Origin: Meiothermus taiwanensis DSM 14542
GTDB taxonomy: Bacteria; Deinococcota; Deinococci; Deinococcales; Thermaceae
Assembly: GCA_000482765.1 (NCBI GenBank)
Contig: AXWR01000007.1
Location: 1-64,000, forward strand
Length of the DNA: 64,000 nt
Direction of reading: 5' to 3'
Part shown: positions 38,945 through 49,284 of the stretch, piece by piece
How positions within the stretch are numbered: position 1 is the first letter of the stretch
Layout of the letters: each line of letters opens with the position of its first letter
Translations under genes and position numbers: made by a program
Notes under the pieces: model-generated
What the model was told of the DNA's origin: nothing
The model's input: the letters and a program-made list of their open reading frames with translations, nothing else
Databases searched by the model: none

Positions 38945-40345
38945 TTAGGCCCCCACCAGCTCTTCCAGCTTGCCGGTCTTCTGGTGGTACTGCTCGATGT
39001 ACTCGCGACGGATGCGCTTGAGCTCGGAGGGCGGGAAGTCTGCAAGCAAAGCCCAGCCGATGTTGAGGCTCTCCTCGATGGAGCGCTCCTTCTGGCCCTG
39101 GTTGATGAACTTCTTCTCGAAGTTTTCGGCAAAGCGCAGGTACTTCTTGTCCATCTCGGTGAGGGCGTCCTCACCGGTGATGGCCACCAGACGGCGCAGG
39201 TTCACCCCACGGGCGTAGGAGCTGAAGAGCTGGTCGGCCAGCTCCTTGTGGTCGGCGCGGGTCTTGCCCTTGCCGATGCCGTTGTTCATCAGACGCGAGA
39301 GCGAGGGCTGCACGTTGATGGGTGGGAAGATGCCCTGCTGGGCCAGGTCGCGGGCGATGAAGATCTGCCCCTCGGTGATGTAGCCGGTGAGGTCGGGGAT
39401 GGGGTGGGTGATGTCGTCACCGGGCATGGAGAGGATGGGAATTTGCGTGACCGAGCCCTTCTTGCCGTGCACCACGCCGGCGCGCTCGTAGAGCGAGGCC
39501 AGGTCGGTGTACATGTAGCCGGGGTAGCCGCGGCGGCCCGGGATCTCCTCACGGGCCCCACCGATCTCGCGCAGGGCCTCGCAGTAGTTGGTCATGTCGG
39601 TGAGGATGACCAGCACGTGGTAGTCGTGCTCGAAGGCCAGGTACTCGGCGGCGGTCAGGGCCATGCGGGGAGTGAGCAGGCGCTCCACGGTGGGGTCGTC
39701 GGCTTTGTTGAGGAAGAGTACCGAGCGGGAGAGAGCCCCGGTGCGCTCGAACTCCTGCATGAAGTAGCTCACCTCGCGCTGGGTAATCCCCATCGCTGCG
39801 AACACCACCGCGAAGCCCTCGCCCTCGCCCAGCACCTTGGCCTGGCGGGCGATCTGGGCGGCCAGCTCGTTGTGGGGCAGGCCCGAGCCCGAGAAGATGG
39901 GCAGCTTCTGGCCGCGCACCAGGGTCATGTTGACGTCAATGGCGCTGATCCCGGTCTGGATGAACTCCTCGGGCTTCTCGCGGGCCACCGGGTTGATGGG
40001 CGCACCGTTGATGGGCAGGCGCTTGTCGGCCACCACCGGGGGCAGGCCGTCAATGGGCTTACCAATCCCGTTGAAGGCCCGGCCCACCATCTCCTTGGAA
40101 ACGCCCAGGCGGGCCACGTCTTCCACCAGCGATACCGTGGTGCGCTCGAGGTTCAGCCCCGAGGTCTCCTCGAAGACCTGCAAAACCGTGTACTGGTCGG
40201 AGACTTCAATCACCTGACCGCCACGGATGCGGCCGGTGCCGTCGTCGATGTTTACGATGGCGCCGTAGGCCAGATCGGCGGCCCCCTCCAGGAACAAAAG
40301 CGGGCCGGAGACGTAAGTTACGGCGTTGTATTCTTTCTTGAGCAT
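38945..40345 (-). CDS. atpB: V/A-type ATP synthase subunit B (non-catalytic)
   Basis: Subunit B alternates with catalytic A in the hexameric head and binds nucleotide without turnover. The 466 residues lack a true Walker A ([16 protein letters not shown] instead), as expected, and hold the [19 protein letters not shown] and [14 protein letters not shown] signatures. The start [17 protein letters not shown] sits behind AAGGAGG; the nine codons upstream in frame belong to the leader. Confidence 0.96.
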   Translation of the reverse strand: MLKKEYNAVTYVSGPLLFLEGAADLAYGAIVNIDDGTGRIRGGQVIEVSDQYTVLQVFEETSGLNLERTTVSLVEDVARLGVSKEMVGRAFNGIGKPIDGLPPVVADKRLPINGAPINPVAREKPEEFIQTGISAIDVNMTLVRGQKLPIFSGSGLPHNELAAQIARQAKVLGEGEGFAVVFAAMGITQREVSYFMQEFERTGALSRSVLFLNKADDPTVERLLTPRMALTAAEYLAFEHDYHVLVILTDMTNYCEALREIGGAREEIPGRRGYPGYMYTDLASLYERAGVVHGKKGSVTQIPILSMPGDDITHPIPDLTGYITEGQIFIARDLAQQGIFPPINVQPSLSRLMNNGIGKGKTRADHKELADQLFSSYARGVNLRRLVAITGEDALTEMDKKYLRFAENFEKKFINQGQKERSIEESLNIGWALLADFPPSELKRIRREYIEQYHQKTGKLEELVGA

Positions 40346-40355
40346 CAAAACCTCC

Positions 40356-42092
<1,737 letters not shown>

Positions 42093-42171
42093 CTATCCTC
42101 CTTTGTCGGATGCGTAGAACCGTTTGCCAGCAGCCTTCTATAGTTTGGCTAAACGCTCCCACGCTATGGGC

Positions 42172-42492
42172 TCATAGCTTGATGTCAAACCCGATGGTCT
42201 CGCGTACCAGCTGGCGCATGTAGGCCTTGGCATCGCCCCCCCCGCTGAAGGTATCGAGCAGGTTGGGCAGGGAAAGCAACACCGGCGCGCTGCGCCCGCG
42301 CATAGCCCGCTCGGCGGCCTTGTTGGGATCGGGCAGCAGGCGCTGGTCTACCGCCACCAGCGCGTACTGGTTGGACTGAATCATCTCGACCAGCCTGAGG
42401 GCGGCCTCCTCGGGAGCCGCAACCACGGCCTCGAGGCCGGCCATACGATAGCCGGAAGCGGTTTCGGCATCGGTCAGCACCCCAATTTTCAT
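42172..42492 (-). CDS. atpF: V/A-type ATP synthase subunit F
   Basis: A 106-residue Rossmann-like protein (MKIGVLTDAETASGYRMAGL... to PVLLSLPNLLDTF) that binds subunit D in the rotor and modulates ATPase activity. The ATG overlaps the stop of subunit C by four bases (ATGA). The longer open frame upstream is shadow of subunit C. Confidence 0.92.
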   Translation of the reverse strand: MKIGVLTDAETASGYRMAGLEAVVAAPEEAALRLVEMIQSNQYALVAVDQRLLPDPNKAAERAMRGRSAPVLLSLPNLLDTFSGGGDAKAYMRQLVRETIGFDIKL

Positions 42493-43475
42493 GCGACCTC
42501 CTTCGCCACCGCATCGGCCGGCAGGTTGTAGTAGGCCCGCCGGGCCAGGAGGCGGATGCGCGCGCCCTCCCACAGCTTTTTCTGGATGTAGTCGAGCACC
42601 AATCCACCCCCCAGGCTATCGGTGGCACCCGTGCTGGCTTTGGCGAGTAAAACCCTCCGCGAGATGCGCTCGAGATCCCCCAGGGTACGCACCCCCACCA
42701 CAGGTGCCAGAGGGGTACCATTCAGCGCTTCCAGGGCAGCCAGATCCCCTGCCGCAACCCGACCAAAAACCGCCCGGCTCAGGTGCTTACCGCCTGGCAC
42801 AAAGTAGTTGTCCAGGTTGAGGTTGGCCGCGCCCAGGGCCTGCAGCTTGAAAGCGGTGGACAGGTTGGTGACATCCGCTTCTAAAGCGTAGAAGGAAGCG
42901 ATAAAGTTCTGGCGCAGCTTCTTGGCCTTTTTGAAGGTAGCGGCAAAAAACTCGCGATCCAGCGCGACCTCGAGGGCCAGCGGTTCGGGGTTGCCAATCA
43001 GGGCATTGCGCAGCGCTTTGGCTAAAGGATGTCCGGGAACCTGCAACACCTGAGCCATGCTGGCAACATCGGGTGCCTGCAACATGGCGTTAAGGATGGG
43101 TTCCTTGAGGGTTCCCCCTACCAGCCCAGCCTTGATCTCCTCCGGGGCCTTGCCGCTCTGCTTACCGCGCAGAATGGCCTTGAGGTTGATCAGATCGGCC
43201 CGCAGCAGTGGCAGACTCACCAGCTCGCGCAGCTCGCCCGATACCAGGGTTGGCAGGTCGCCCACTGTACGGGCGAGGTGATTGGAAACCGCCCGATCCA
43301 CATCGTCCAGGGTATCGCCCAGCAAATCGGCGCCATAGACCGTTTCCGACAACAAACGTATGAATTCGGGGAAGGGTCGGCCCAAGGCTTGCTGAAAAAA
43401 AGACTCCGGAACCATCTGGCTTCGCCTCGAGCGCACCCGAGCGTTGAGATAGGCAAAGGCGTTACGGGTCAGCAC
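42489..43475 (-). CDS. atpC: V/A-type ATP synthase subunit C
   Basis: The funnel-shaped socket that couples the central shaft to the proteolipid ring. It matches the Thermus protein well (FAYLNARVRSRR, SFFQQALGRPF, FIRLLSETVYG, NLKAILRGKQSG, LARRAYYNLP). The start is taken as GTG (VLTRNAFAYLNARV), one base after the subunit E stop, giving 328 residues; the frame further upstream overlaps subunit E. All-helical, no metal or nucleotide site. Confidence 0.93.
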   Translation of the reverse strand: MLTRNAFAYLNARVRSRRSQMVPESFFQQALGRPFPEFIRLLSETVYGADLLGDTLDDVDRAVSNHLARTVGDLPTLVSGELRELVSLPLLRADLINLKAILRGKQSGKAPEEIKAGLVGGTLKEPILNAMLQAPDVASMAQVLQVPGHPLAKALRNALIGNPEPLALEVALDREFFAATFKKAKKLRQNFIASFYALEADVTNLSTAFKLQALGAANLNLDNYFVPGGKHLSRAVFGRVAAGDLAALEALNGTPLAPVVGVRTLGDLERISRRVLLAKASTGATDSLGGGLVLDYIQKKLWEGARIRLLARRAYYNLPADAVAKEVA

Positions 43476-43476
43476 A

Positions 43477-44043
43477 CTACCCCCAAATGGCCTTGGCCGC
43501 CTTGGCGGAAAGCGCATCCCAGGCCCGCTCGAGGCGTTCGGTCAGCGTGTTCTGCACGTAAGACCGCCCGCCCTGGGCCACCAGGCGCACCCCATCCCGG
43601 ATGGCCTCATCGGCCCTGAGTTCCAACCCCCGCGCCCTGGCCCAGTCGGCCAGCAGAGCGGTATGGGCAGGATTGACCACCACCGCCTCGGCCTGCCCCA
43701 GCTCGGCCAGCGCCTCTTCAGCCAGCTTTTGGAGCGTATCGGCGAAGCCCGGCTGCACGGCCAGGTTTTGCAGGGCCCGCAGCGCTTCGGCTTTAACCTG
43801 CTCCACCACCCGCCCCTTGGCCGCAATTCGGGCCTGGTTGACCAGCAGCTCCGCCGCACTCTCGGCCCGGCGCAAAGCCGCGGCGTGTTCGGCCTCGAGC
43901 TGGCGTTCTTTGCTGGCCTTGAGGGCCTCGGCCTGCTGCGCAGCCTGGCTCAGAATCGACTGAGCCTTTGCCTCGGCTTCGGCAGCGATGGCGCTGATCT
44001 CGGCGGCCACTTCACTTTGAAGAATGTCCTCGAGTTTTGACAT
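43477..44043 (-). CDS. atpE: V/A-type ATP synthase subunit E
   Basis: Part of the peripheral stalk that holds the head against rotation. The 188 residues have a long Ala/Glu-rich helix (SKLEDILQSEVAAEISAIAAEAEAKAQ, residues 2-105) that pairs with subunit G in a right-handed coiled coil, and a C-terminal globular domain (VVVNPAHTALL...DGVRLVAQGGRSYVQNTLTERLERAWD) that grips the head. GAGGAGC precedes the ATG. Confidence 0.93.
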   Translation of the reverse strand: MSKLEDILQSEVAAEISAIAAEAEAKAQSILSQAAQQAEALKASKERQLEAEHAAALRRAESAAELLVNQARIAAKGRVVEQVKAEALRALQNLAVQPGFADTLQKLAEEALAELGQAEAVVVNPAHTALLADWARARGLELRADEAIRDGVRLVAQGGRSYVQNTLTERLERAWDALSAKAAKAIWG

Positions 44044-44066
44044 TGGGCTCCTCTATAAGCTTCTTG

Positions 44067-44102
44067 CAGATAGCCAATGGCGGGTACACCACTGGCTATC
44101 TG
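44067..44102 (-). terminator. Hairpin after the proteolipid gene (10-bp perfect stem)
   Basis: CAGATAGCCA (44067-44076) pairs with TGGCTATCTG (44093-44102) in the spacer between subunits L and E. There is no T run, so it is more likely an RNA-stabilising or partial-termination structure than a full terminator, since the operon continues. Confidence 0.55.
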
Positions 44103-44111
44103 GCATCGGCG

Positions 44112-44408
44112 CTAGTTGATGAGGAACGAGAAGGCCAGACCGAAAATAGCCAGCGTTTCGGGAATGAGGAAGAAGATCAGGGCCGTACCAAAGTTACGGC
44201 GATCCTCGGCCACCGCACCCACAGCCGCTGCACCGATGGCGCTCTGGGCCATACCCGTGCCCAGCAGACCCAGACCGATGGCCAGCCCCTTGCCGATAGC
44301 AGCAAACGAAGTACCGGTTGCCGCGCCTTCTTCAGCAGCAAAGGCCACCGTAGCCAGAATAACGATAGCGACGATCAACAGAGTCTTGGTAAGCTTCATG
44401 TTCTTCAT
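44112..44408 (-). CDS. V/A-type ATP synthase subunit L (proteolipid, rotor ring)
   Basis: The ring subunit (subunit K/c in other nomenclature), present in about a dozen copies per enzyme. The 98 residues start with a cleavable-type signal (MKNMKLTKTLLIVAIVILATVAFA), as in Thermus, then two membrane helices with the ion-binding glutamate in the second (LIFFLIPETLAIFGL). GAAGGAGAG lies eight bases before the chosen ATG. The gene is flanked on both sides by hairpins, which may set its higher expression. Confidence 0.93.
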   Translation of the reverse strand: MKNMKLTKTLLIVAIVILATVAFAAEEGAATGTSFAAIGKGLAIGLGLLGTGMAQSAIGAAAVGAVAEDRRNFGTALIFFLIPETLAIFGLAFSFLIN

Positions 44409-44499
44409 ACTGATTCTCTCCTTCACTGGTTTCACGCGCTACAGCACGTTAGTGAACTAGACTGGATGAGACTTTGTGTCGCCTGGCGACGAAAGGGCA

Positions 44500-44516
44500 C
44501 CCTTACATCATAAGGG
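44500..44516 (-). promoter_or_regulatory. Hairpin between subunits I and L
   Basis: CCCTTA (44500-44505) pairs with TAAGGG (44511-44516) around a five-base loop, extended by imperfect GC pairs, in the 122-nt gap before the proteolipid gene. The gap is the longest in the operon. The hairpin could be a processing site or a weak terminator for subunit I. Confidence 0.4.
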
Positions 44517-44530
44517 CGCACCCAGGCATT

Positions 44531-46549
44531 TTAATCTGACCTGACCGAGCGAAAGGGCCTGTACGGCCTCCCGGTTTCCTCGAAAAAGCCAAAGTTGGTG
44601 GAAAACTCGATCCACAAGAGACGGATGGGCTGGATCACGTGGCCCAGGGTGGTGATGACGATAATCGCCAGGATTAGCAGCAAGCCCACCAAAAATCCCA
44701 ACACCCCGCCAATAAAGCCAAAGCGCTCCGCCAGGCCAAAACCCACCTGGTTGGCCAGGCTGGCCAGCACACCCCCCGCCACACCCACGGCGTACAAACG
44801 GATATAGCTAAGAATCTGCCCACCTTTACCCGGCAGCTCAGCGATCATCAGCACCTCACGCGAGAGGGCTACCCCGACGAAAAATAAAATGATGCCCACC
44901 CCAAAGATGATGTTGAGGATGGGGATGTTGGCCTGGGTGAGGAAGTTGTAGGCAAAGGCCACCAGACCCACCAGGCCCGAGAAATAGCCAAAGCCTTCCC
45001 AGAAATGCTTCATGTGCCCATGTTTGAGGCCCAGGCGCATTCGCAGGAAGAAGGCATAGAGAACCTGAAATACCCCAAACAGGATAGCAAAGACCATCAG
45101 CCCATTGGCGGTTTGGGCAAAATCCAGGCGGTTGATGATGATGGGAATTAGCCCATAGTAGGTGTCGGGATCGAAGCTGGGGCCGGTTGGATAAAACACC
45201 CGCCAGCCGTCTTTGAGACCAAAAATGCCCGGCAGCCGCAACTTCTCCAGAAAGGTGCCGAAGAACTCCCCGTACAAAAACCCCCAGAAGATTGCCCAGC
45301 CCGCCATCCATTTACCAATGGTGGCCAGTTTGCCCAGCACATCCGGCCCAAAAGCGGCCCCTAGAAAATCGATGCGCAGGGTCTCCCCTCGACGGGATTT
45401 CCCGGCCAGCCACAGGGCGACCAGTAAGAACAGCAGCCCAATGCCGATATCACCCACCACAATCCCGAAGAAAAGCGGGAAGAAGATAGCGATCATCACG
45501 GTGGGATCGTGGCTGCCATAAGCTGGGGTGTTGAGGAAGCCGTGCATCAGCTCGAAGGGCTTGGCCCAGGACGGGTTTTCCAGGGTTACCGGCACCTGGT
45601 GGCCCTCGTGGTGCTCGTCTACGGGTTCAAAGGTGTAGACAATCTGGTCGCGCAGACGGCCCAGGGCTTCTTCTACCTTTCCCTTGGCCTTTTGGGGCAC
45701 CCAGCCCATCAGGGCAGCCCCATACTTCCCAGCAGCCATATCAGCAACAGCTTTGTAGCGGGCCACTTCGTCTTTGGCCCGGGTCCACAGGGCTATGAGG
45801 GCTTCCCCAGACTCCCGTGAAAGCTTGGCGACCTCCTCGCGGATCCCCACCAGCTCTTCGGGGGCCAGCTTGGCCCGTTCCTTCATGCGGGCCGCTGCCT
45901 TCCCAAGGGACATGGCTCCGTAAGCCCCCGGAAAGCGCAGCTCGGCCAAACCCAGGCGGGAAAGGCTCGAGCGCGCGGCCTCGAGCTCGCCCCGCCTGAC
46001 CACCACCACGGCGGCCAGCTGGTTCTCCAGGGGCTCGGCCTCGAGCACAAAGCGATCGGCCAGGGTCTCTTGCAGGGCCTTGCGCACGGCCTCGAGCTCC
46101 TCGGGCTTGGCTACCAGGAAGGGAATGACCCCCAGGCGGGGGCTCTCGTCGAGCCCATGCGCCAGCGCGGCCAGCTTTTCGGCGGCCTTGCCGAACAGCT
46201 CGATGGTCTGGATTTCCTCCTCCAGGGCCGCCCGCTCTTTGCCCAGCACCTCGGCCCGGCTGGCCACCGGACGCAGCACAGCCTCGGCCTCCTCGAGGGA
46301 GCCCGTAAACGGTTTGCTGCTGGGCACCGTCGCCAGACCAACCACCGTCAGCGACTGTTCGGCTTGCGAAACCACCGCCTCCCAGCGCTTGAGTTCGGCT
46401 TCTTCGGTTGGGGATAGACGATACTCGCCCAGCTCATCCGGGCGCAGGGGGTCGATGTGCACCACCCCAGCCTTTTGCAGCTCGGCCAAAAGCTCCCGGG
46501 CCAGCCGCTTAGGGCCAGCCACAATCAACTTCTCCATAGGAGCGATCAA
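44531..46549 (-). CDS. V/A-type ATP synthase subunit I
   Basis: The membrane stator (a-subunit equivalent) that holds the ion half-channels. The 672 residues comprise a long cytoplasmic coiled-coil part (1-about 330, binding the peripheral stalks) and eight membrane segments in the C-terminal half, with conserved Arg and Glu residues in the last ones (LSYIRLYAVGVAGGVLAS). The start is TTG (MIAPMEKLIVAGPK, as in Thermus) and overlaps the subunit G stop (TTGA). Confidence 0.95.
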   Translation of the reverse strand: MIAPMEKLIVAGPKRLARELLAELQKAGVVHIDPLRPDELGEYRLSPTEEAELKRWEAVVSQAEQSLTVVGLATVPSSKPFTGSLEEAEAVLRPVASRAEVLGKERAALEEEIQTIELFGKAAEKLAALAHGLDESPRLGVIPFLVAKPEELEAVRKALQETLADRFVLEAEPLENQLAAVVVVRRGELEAARSSLSRLGLAELRFPGAYGAMSLGKAAARMKERAKLAPEELVGIREEVAKLSRESGEALIALWTRAKDEVARYKAVADMAAGKYGAALMGWVPQKAKGKVEEALGRLRDQIVYTFEPVDEHHEGHQVPVTLENPSWAKPFELMHGFLNTPAYGSHDPTVMIAIFFPLFFGIVVGDIGIGLLFLLVALWLAGKSRRGETLRIDFLGAAFGPDVLGKLATIGKWMAGWAIFWGFLYGEFFGTFLEKLRLPGIFGLKDGWRVFYPTGPSFDPDTYYGLIPIIINRLDFAQTANGLMVFAILFGVFQVLYAFFLRMRLGLKHGHMKHFWEGFGYFSGLVGLVAFAYNFLTQANIPILNIIFGVGIILFFVGVALSREVLMIAELPGKGGQILSYIRLYAVGVAGGVLASLANQVGFGLAERFGFIGGVLGFLVGLLLILAIIVITTLGHVIQPIRLLWIEFSTNFGFFEETGRPYRPFRSVRSD

Positions 46550-46860
46550 GGCAGTACCTCCTTCAGTACCGCCTGAACCGCCTCGGCCACCTTTGCTGCG
46601 GCCGCTTCACCAATGGCCTTTGCCTCCGCTTCGGCCCTGGCCTTGGCTTCGCTCTCAACTTTAGCCACGGCTTCGGTGGTGCGGGCGCGGTACTGCGCCT
46701 CCAAGTCCCGTGCAGCCTGCTCGGCCTCGGCCAAAATCTGGGCGGCCTTGGCTTCGGCTTCCTGGACTTTGGCAGCGGCGGCCCGCTTGGCCTCTTCGAG
46801 CTGCTTGGCTAGGGCCTGCTCGCGCTCCGCTAGGCTTTTTATGAGTCCTGATCCAGCCAC
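46546..46860 (-). CDS. V/A-type ATP synthase subunit G (peripheral stalk)
   Basis: The partner of subunit E in the stalk, first gene of the operon. The start is GTG (VAGSGLIKSLAEREQALAKQL) with AAAGGAGG upstream; a longer frame is open but would add a low-complexity leader. The 104 residues are a single Ala/Glu-rich helix ending in VLKEVLP, as in the Thermus protein. Confidence 0.9.
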   Translation of the reverse strand: MAGSGLIKSLAEREQALAKQLEEAKRAAAAKVQEAEAKAAQILAEAEQAARDLEAQYRARTTEAVAKVESEAKARAEAEAKAIGEAAAAKVAEAVQAVLKEVLP

Positions 46861-46909
46861 GTTCCCTCCTTTCTGGTCGCCATCGCTTTGCTCGGCACAT
46901 CGAAAAAGC

Positions 46910-46929
46910 GAGCAAGTGAAAACTTGCTC
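46910..46929 (-). promoter_or_regulatory. Hairpin in the leader of the ATP synthase operon
   Basis: GAGCAAGT (46910-46917) pairs with ACTTGCTC (46922-46929) around a four-base loop, between the promoter and the subunit G start. It may protect the 5' end of this long mRNA or take part in control of translation. Confidence 0.5.
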
Positions 46930-46946
46930 AAAGATGAACCCCAAGA

Positions 46947-46976
46947 ATCATAGCGGTTTCTCAGGATTCGTGTCAA
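46947..46976 (-). promoter_or_regulatory. Strong promoter of the ATP synthase operon (TTGACA-N18-TATGAT)
   Basis: On the minus strand TTGACA and TATGAT are separated by 18 bases, close to the sigma-70 consensus and the best-matching promoter in the window. It drives about 8.7 kb: G-I-L-E-C-F-A-B-D. Confidence 0.8.
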
Positions 46977-47064
46977 CGCGAGATAGCATACACTAGTTGG
47001 CTTGAAGAACACACGGCATAGAAGCACACATTAAGGTGCCGCGAGGGCAAAAAGCATAGAGCGA

Positions 47065-47092
47065 TTGATACGGCAGCAAAAAGCGATAGACT
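47065..47092 (+). promoter_or_regulatory. Promoter (TTGATA-N16-TAGACT) of the rRNA methyltransferase gene
   Basis: A -35/-10 pair with 16-bp spacing followed by six bases and ATG: a complete leaderless promoter, divergent from the ATP synthase promoter. Confidence 0.65.
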
Positions 47093-47098
47093 CACGGG

Positions 47099-48253
47099 AT
47101 GAGTGTCCGCGTGAATGCCAGAGGCGCAGCCCGGCTGCTGTCCCGTCACCCTTGGGTATATCGAAGCGATGTGCTGGAAGGGCCCCAACAGCCCGGCCTC
47201 TACCCGGTGCAGGCTGGCCCCAGGGTGTTGGGCTGGGCACTGTACAACCCAGCCTCGGAGATCAGTGTGCGAGTTTTTCACTTCGGCGCAGCCAAAGATC
47301 CCCAGGGGGCCTTGCTTGAAAACCTGCGTAAAGCCCTGCAGCGGCGTAAAGAGGCCATCGCCCAAGAACCCCAGGGGGCTTTCCGGCTGGTGCACGCCGA
47401 AGGCGACCTCCTGCCGGCACTGGTGCTCGATTATTACGCCGGTCATGGGGTCTTGCAGATAGGCTCGGCCGCCCTCGAGCCGCTGACCCCCGCCCTGGTA
47501 GAAGTGCTGCAGGATGAGCTACCCCTGCAAAGTCTGCTAGCCAAAAACGACCAGAAAACCCGCAGCCTCGAGGGCCTGCCCCTGGAGGTCAAGCCCCTGC
47601 TAGGCCAGGTGCCCAGCGCGGTTATGGTGCAGGAAGGCGGCATCGTGTACCGCGTTGACCTGATGGAAGGCCAGAAAACCGGGGCCTTCATTGACCAGCG
47701 CGACAACCGCATCCGCCTAAAAACCTTTAGGGGGGAAAGCGCCCTGGACGTGTTTAGTTACCACGGCTCCTTTGCCCTCCACCTCGCTCAAAGCTTCAAA
47801 CAGGTTACAGCGGTGGATAGTTCGGCAGCCGCCCTGCAAAGAGCCGCCGAGAACGCCCGGGCCAACGGCCTGGCCAACATCACCTTCCGAGAGGCCAACG
47901 CGTTTGAGTTTCTGCGCGAAGAGGAGCGGCGTAAAGCCCGGTACGACCTGATTGTGCTCGACCCCCCGGCTTTCGCCAAGAGCAAACGCGACATAGAGCG
48001 GGCCTACGCTGCTTACAAAGAGATTAACCTGCGGGCCATGAAGCTCTTGCCCAGCGGGGGCATCCTAGCTACCGCCTCGTGCAGCCACCACCTGAGCGAA
48101 GCCCTCTTTTATCAGATGCTCGCTGAGGCTGCCGCCGATGCCCACCGCGCTGTGCGGGTGGTAGAAAAGCGCGGTCAGGGCTGGGATCACCCGGTGTTGC
48201 TCAACGTGCCCGAGACCCAGTATCTGAAGTTTGCCATCCTGGAGGTTCTCTAG
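47099..48253 (+). CDS. Class I SAM-dependent rRNA methyltransferase (RlmI/RlmO-like, m5C)
   Basis: A 384-residue enzyme with an N-terminal PUA RNA-binding domain ([24 protein letters not shown]), a central EEHEE-type domain, and a Rossmann methyltransferase domain: SAM loop [15 protein letters not shown], acidic [11 protein letters not shown], and the catalytic [24 protein letters not shown], then ATASCSHHL. The layout is that of RlmI (E. coli m5C1962) and RlmO (Thermus m5C1942) on 23S rRNA. Which position is modified cannot be told here. It ends four bases inside the end of the convergent oxyR. Confidence 0.85.
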   Translation: MSVRVNARGAARLLSRHPWVYRSDVLEGPQQPGLYPVQAGPRVLGWALYNPASEISVRVFHFGAAKDPQGALLENLRKALQRRKEAIAQEPQGAFRLVHAEGDLLPALVLDYYAGHGVLQIGSAALEPLTPALVEVLQDELPLQSLLAKNDQKTRSLEGLPLEVKPLLGQVPSAVMVQEGGIVYRVDLMEGQKTGAFIDQRDNRIRLKTFRGESALDVFSYHGSFALHLAQSFKQVTAVDSSAAALQRAAENARANGLANITFREANAFEFLREEERRKARYDLIVLDPPAFAKSKRDIERAYAAYKEINLRAMKLLPSGGILATASCSHHLSEALFYQMLAEAAADAHRAVRVVEKRGQGWDHPVLLNVPETQYLKFAILEVL

Positions 48254-49179
48254 CCCTCAGCCAGCAGTTGTTCCCCGTGCTCACTCCGCTGCAAGGCCAG
48301 GGCCAGCGCCTTGCCCTCCTCACCCAGCCTCAGGGCCACAGCTCGCCTGAGGGCTCCCTGGCGCAAAATTAAGTAGACTGTGCGCCCGGCTCCAGGGGGG
48401 CTTAGGGGGCGCAGATGGGTTCTCTTGGCCTTGGGCAGGGTCCATAGGGCCACCTCCGGCAGGAGGGTAAGCCCCCCTACCTCCTCTACCAGTCGGATGA
48501 GGGTTTCCAGGTCTCCGCTCTGGAACTCCACGCCTTTCGAACCCTGGCCTGGCCTGCAGGCAGCCAGCACCTGTTCCCGAAAACAGTGTCCTTCAGCCAG
48601 AACCCAGGTGTCTTCCAGGGGAATTTCAAGGGGATGGATGGTCGTTCGGGCATAAAGGGGGTGCTCTGGGGAGACATAGGCCAGAAAGGCCTCCCGAAAG
48701 AGGGGGTGCACCTCGAGGCCTGGCGCCTCCTCTTCGGTGGCAATAAGGCCTGCGTCCAGGCGACCTTCCACCAGCCCCTGCAGGATGCTGGGGGTTGGTT
48801 CTTCCCGAACGGAGAGCTCGAGGCTGGGGAAGCGTGCTCGCAGCCGGGGTAGGAGCCGCGGCAGAAGATAAGGGGCCAGCGTCGGGATGACCCCCAGCCG
48901 AAAAGGCCCCTGAAAGAACCCCTCCTCCCCCCGGGCCAGGGCCTTGAGGCGCTCCACCTCTTCCAGCACCTTGCGGGCCTGGACAATAACCTGCTCGCCC
49001 ACCTCGGTGGGCTCCAAGGGGCGCTTTTTCCGGTGGAAAAGCACCACCCCAAGCTCCTCCTCCAGGCGTTTAATCTGAATGCTCAAAGCCGGCTGGGTAA
49101 GGAAAACCCGCTCGGCCGCCCGGGTAAAGTGACGCTCCTCGTCCAGGGCCACCAGATAGCGGAGCTGATCCAGATTCAT
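48250..49179 (-). CDS. oxyR: LysR-family peroxide regulator OxyR
   Basis: A 309-residue LysR regulator with an N-terminal HTH ([27 protein letters not shown]) and a C-terminal sensor domain. The two cysteines in [12 protein letters not shown] fall at residues 199 and 208, exactly where E. coli OxyR has its peroxide-sensing pair, so the disulfide switch is likely intact. Divergence from the Mn-catalase gene, 105 bp away, makes that gene the obvious target. Deinococcus OxyR proteins often keep only one cysteine, so the full pair is notable. Confidence 0.9.
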   Translation of the reverse strand: MNLDQLRYLVALDEERHFTRAAERVFLTQPALSIQIKRLEEELGVVLFHRKKRPLEPTEVGEQVIVQARKVLEEVERLKALARGEEGFFQGPFRLGVIPTLAPYLLPRLLPRLRARFPSLELSVREEPTPSILQGLVEGRLDAGLIATEEEAPGLEVHPLFREAFLAYVSPEHPLYARTTIHPLEIPLEDTWVLAEGHCFREQVLAACRPGQGSKGVEFQSGDLETLIRLVEEVGGLTLLPEVALWTLPKAKRTHLRPLSPPGAGRTVYLILRQGALRRAVALRLGEEGKALALALQRSEHGEQLLAEG

Positions 49180-49182
49180 AAA

Positions 49183-49218
49183 TCCAATTTATAATAGCAC
49201 AGCCCATAATCTATTGGA
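49183..49218. promoter_or_regulatory. Putative OxyR operator and divergent promoters
   Basis: TCCAAT (49183-49188) and ATTGGA (49213-49218) bound a 36-bp imperfect dyad, with AT-rich ATAAT blocks on both sides, between oxyR and the catalase gene. The low-GC stretch includes possible -10 boxes for both directions. It fits the extended dyads bound by OxyR tetramers, though it does not match the E. coli consensus closely. Confidence 0.5.
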
Positions 49219-49284
49219 CTTATTTTTCCTGGCATCCTACCCTAAAACCGTCCGGAGCAAATCTCCGGCAAGGAGGTGACAAGG

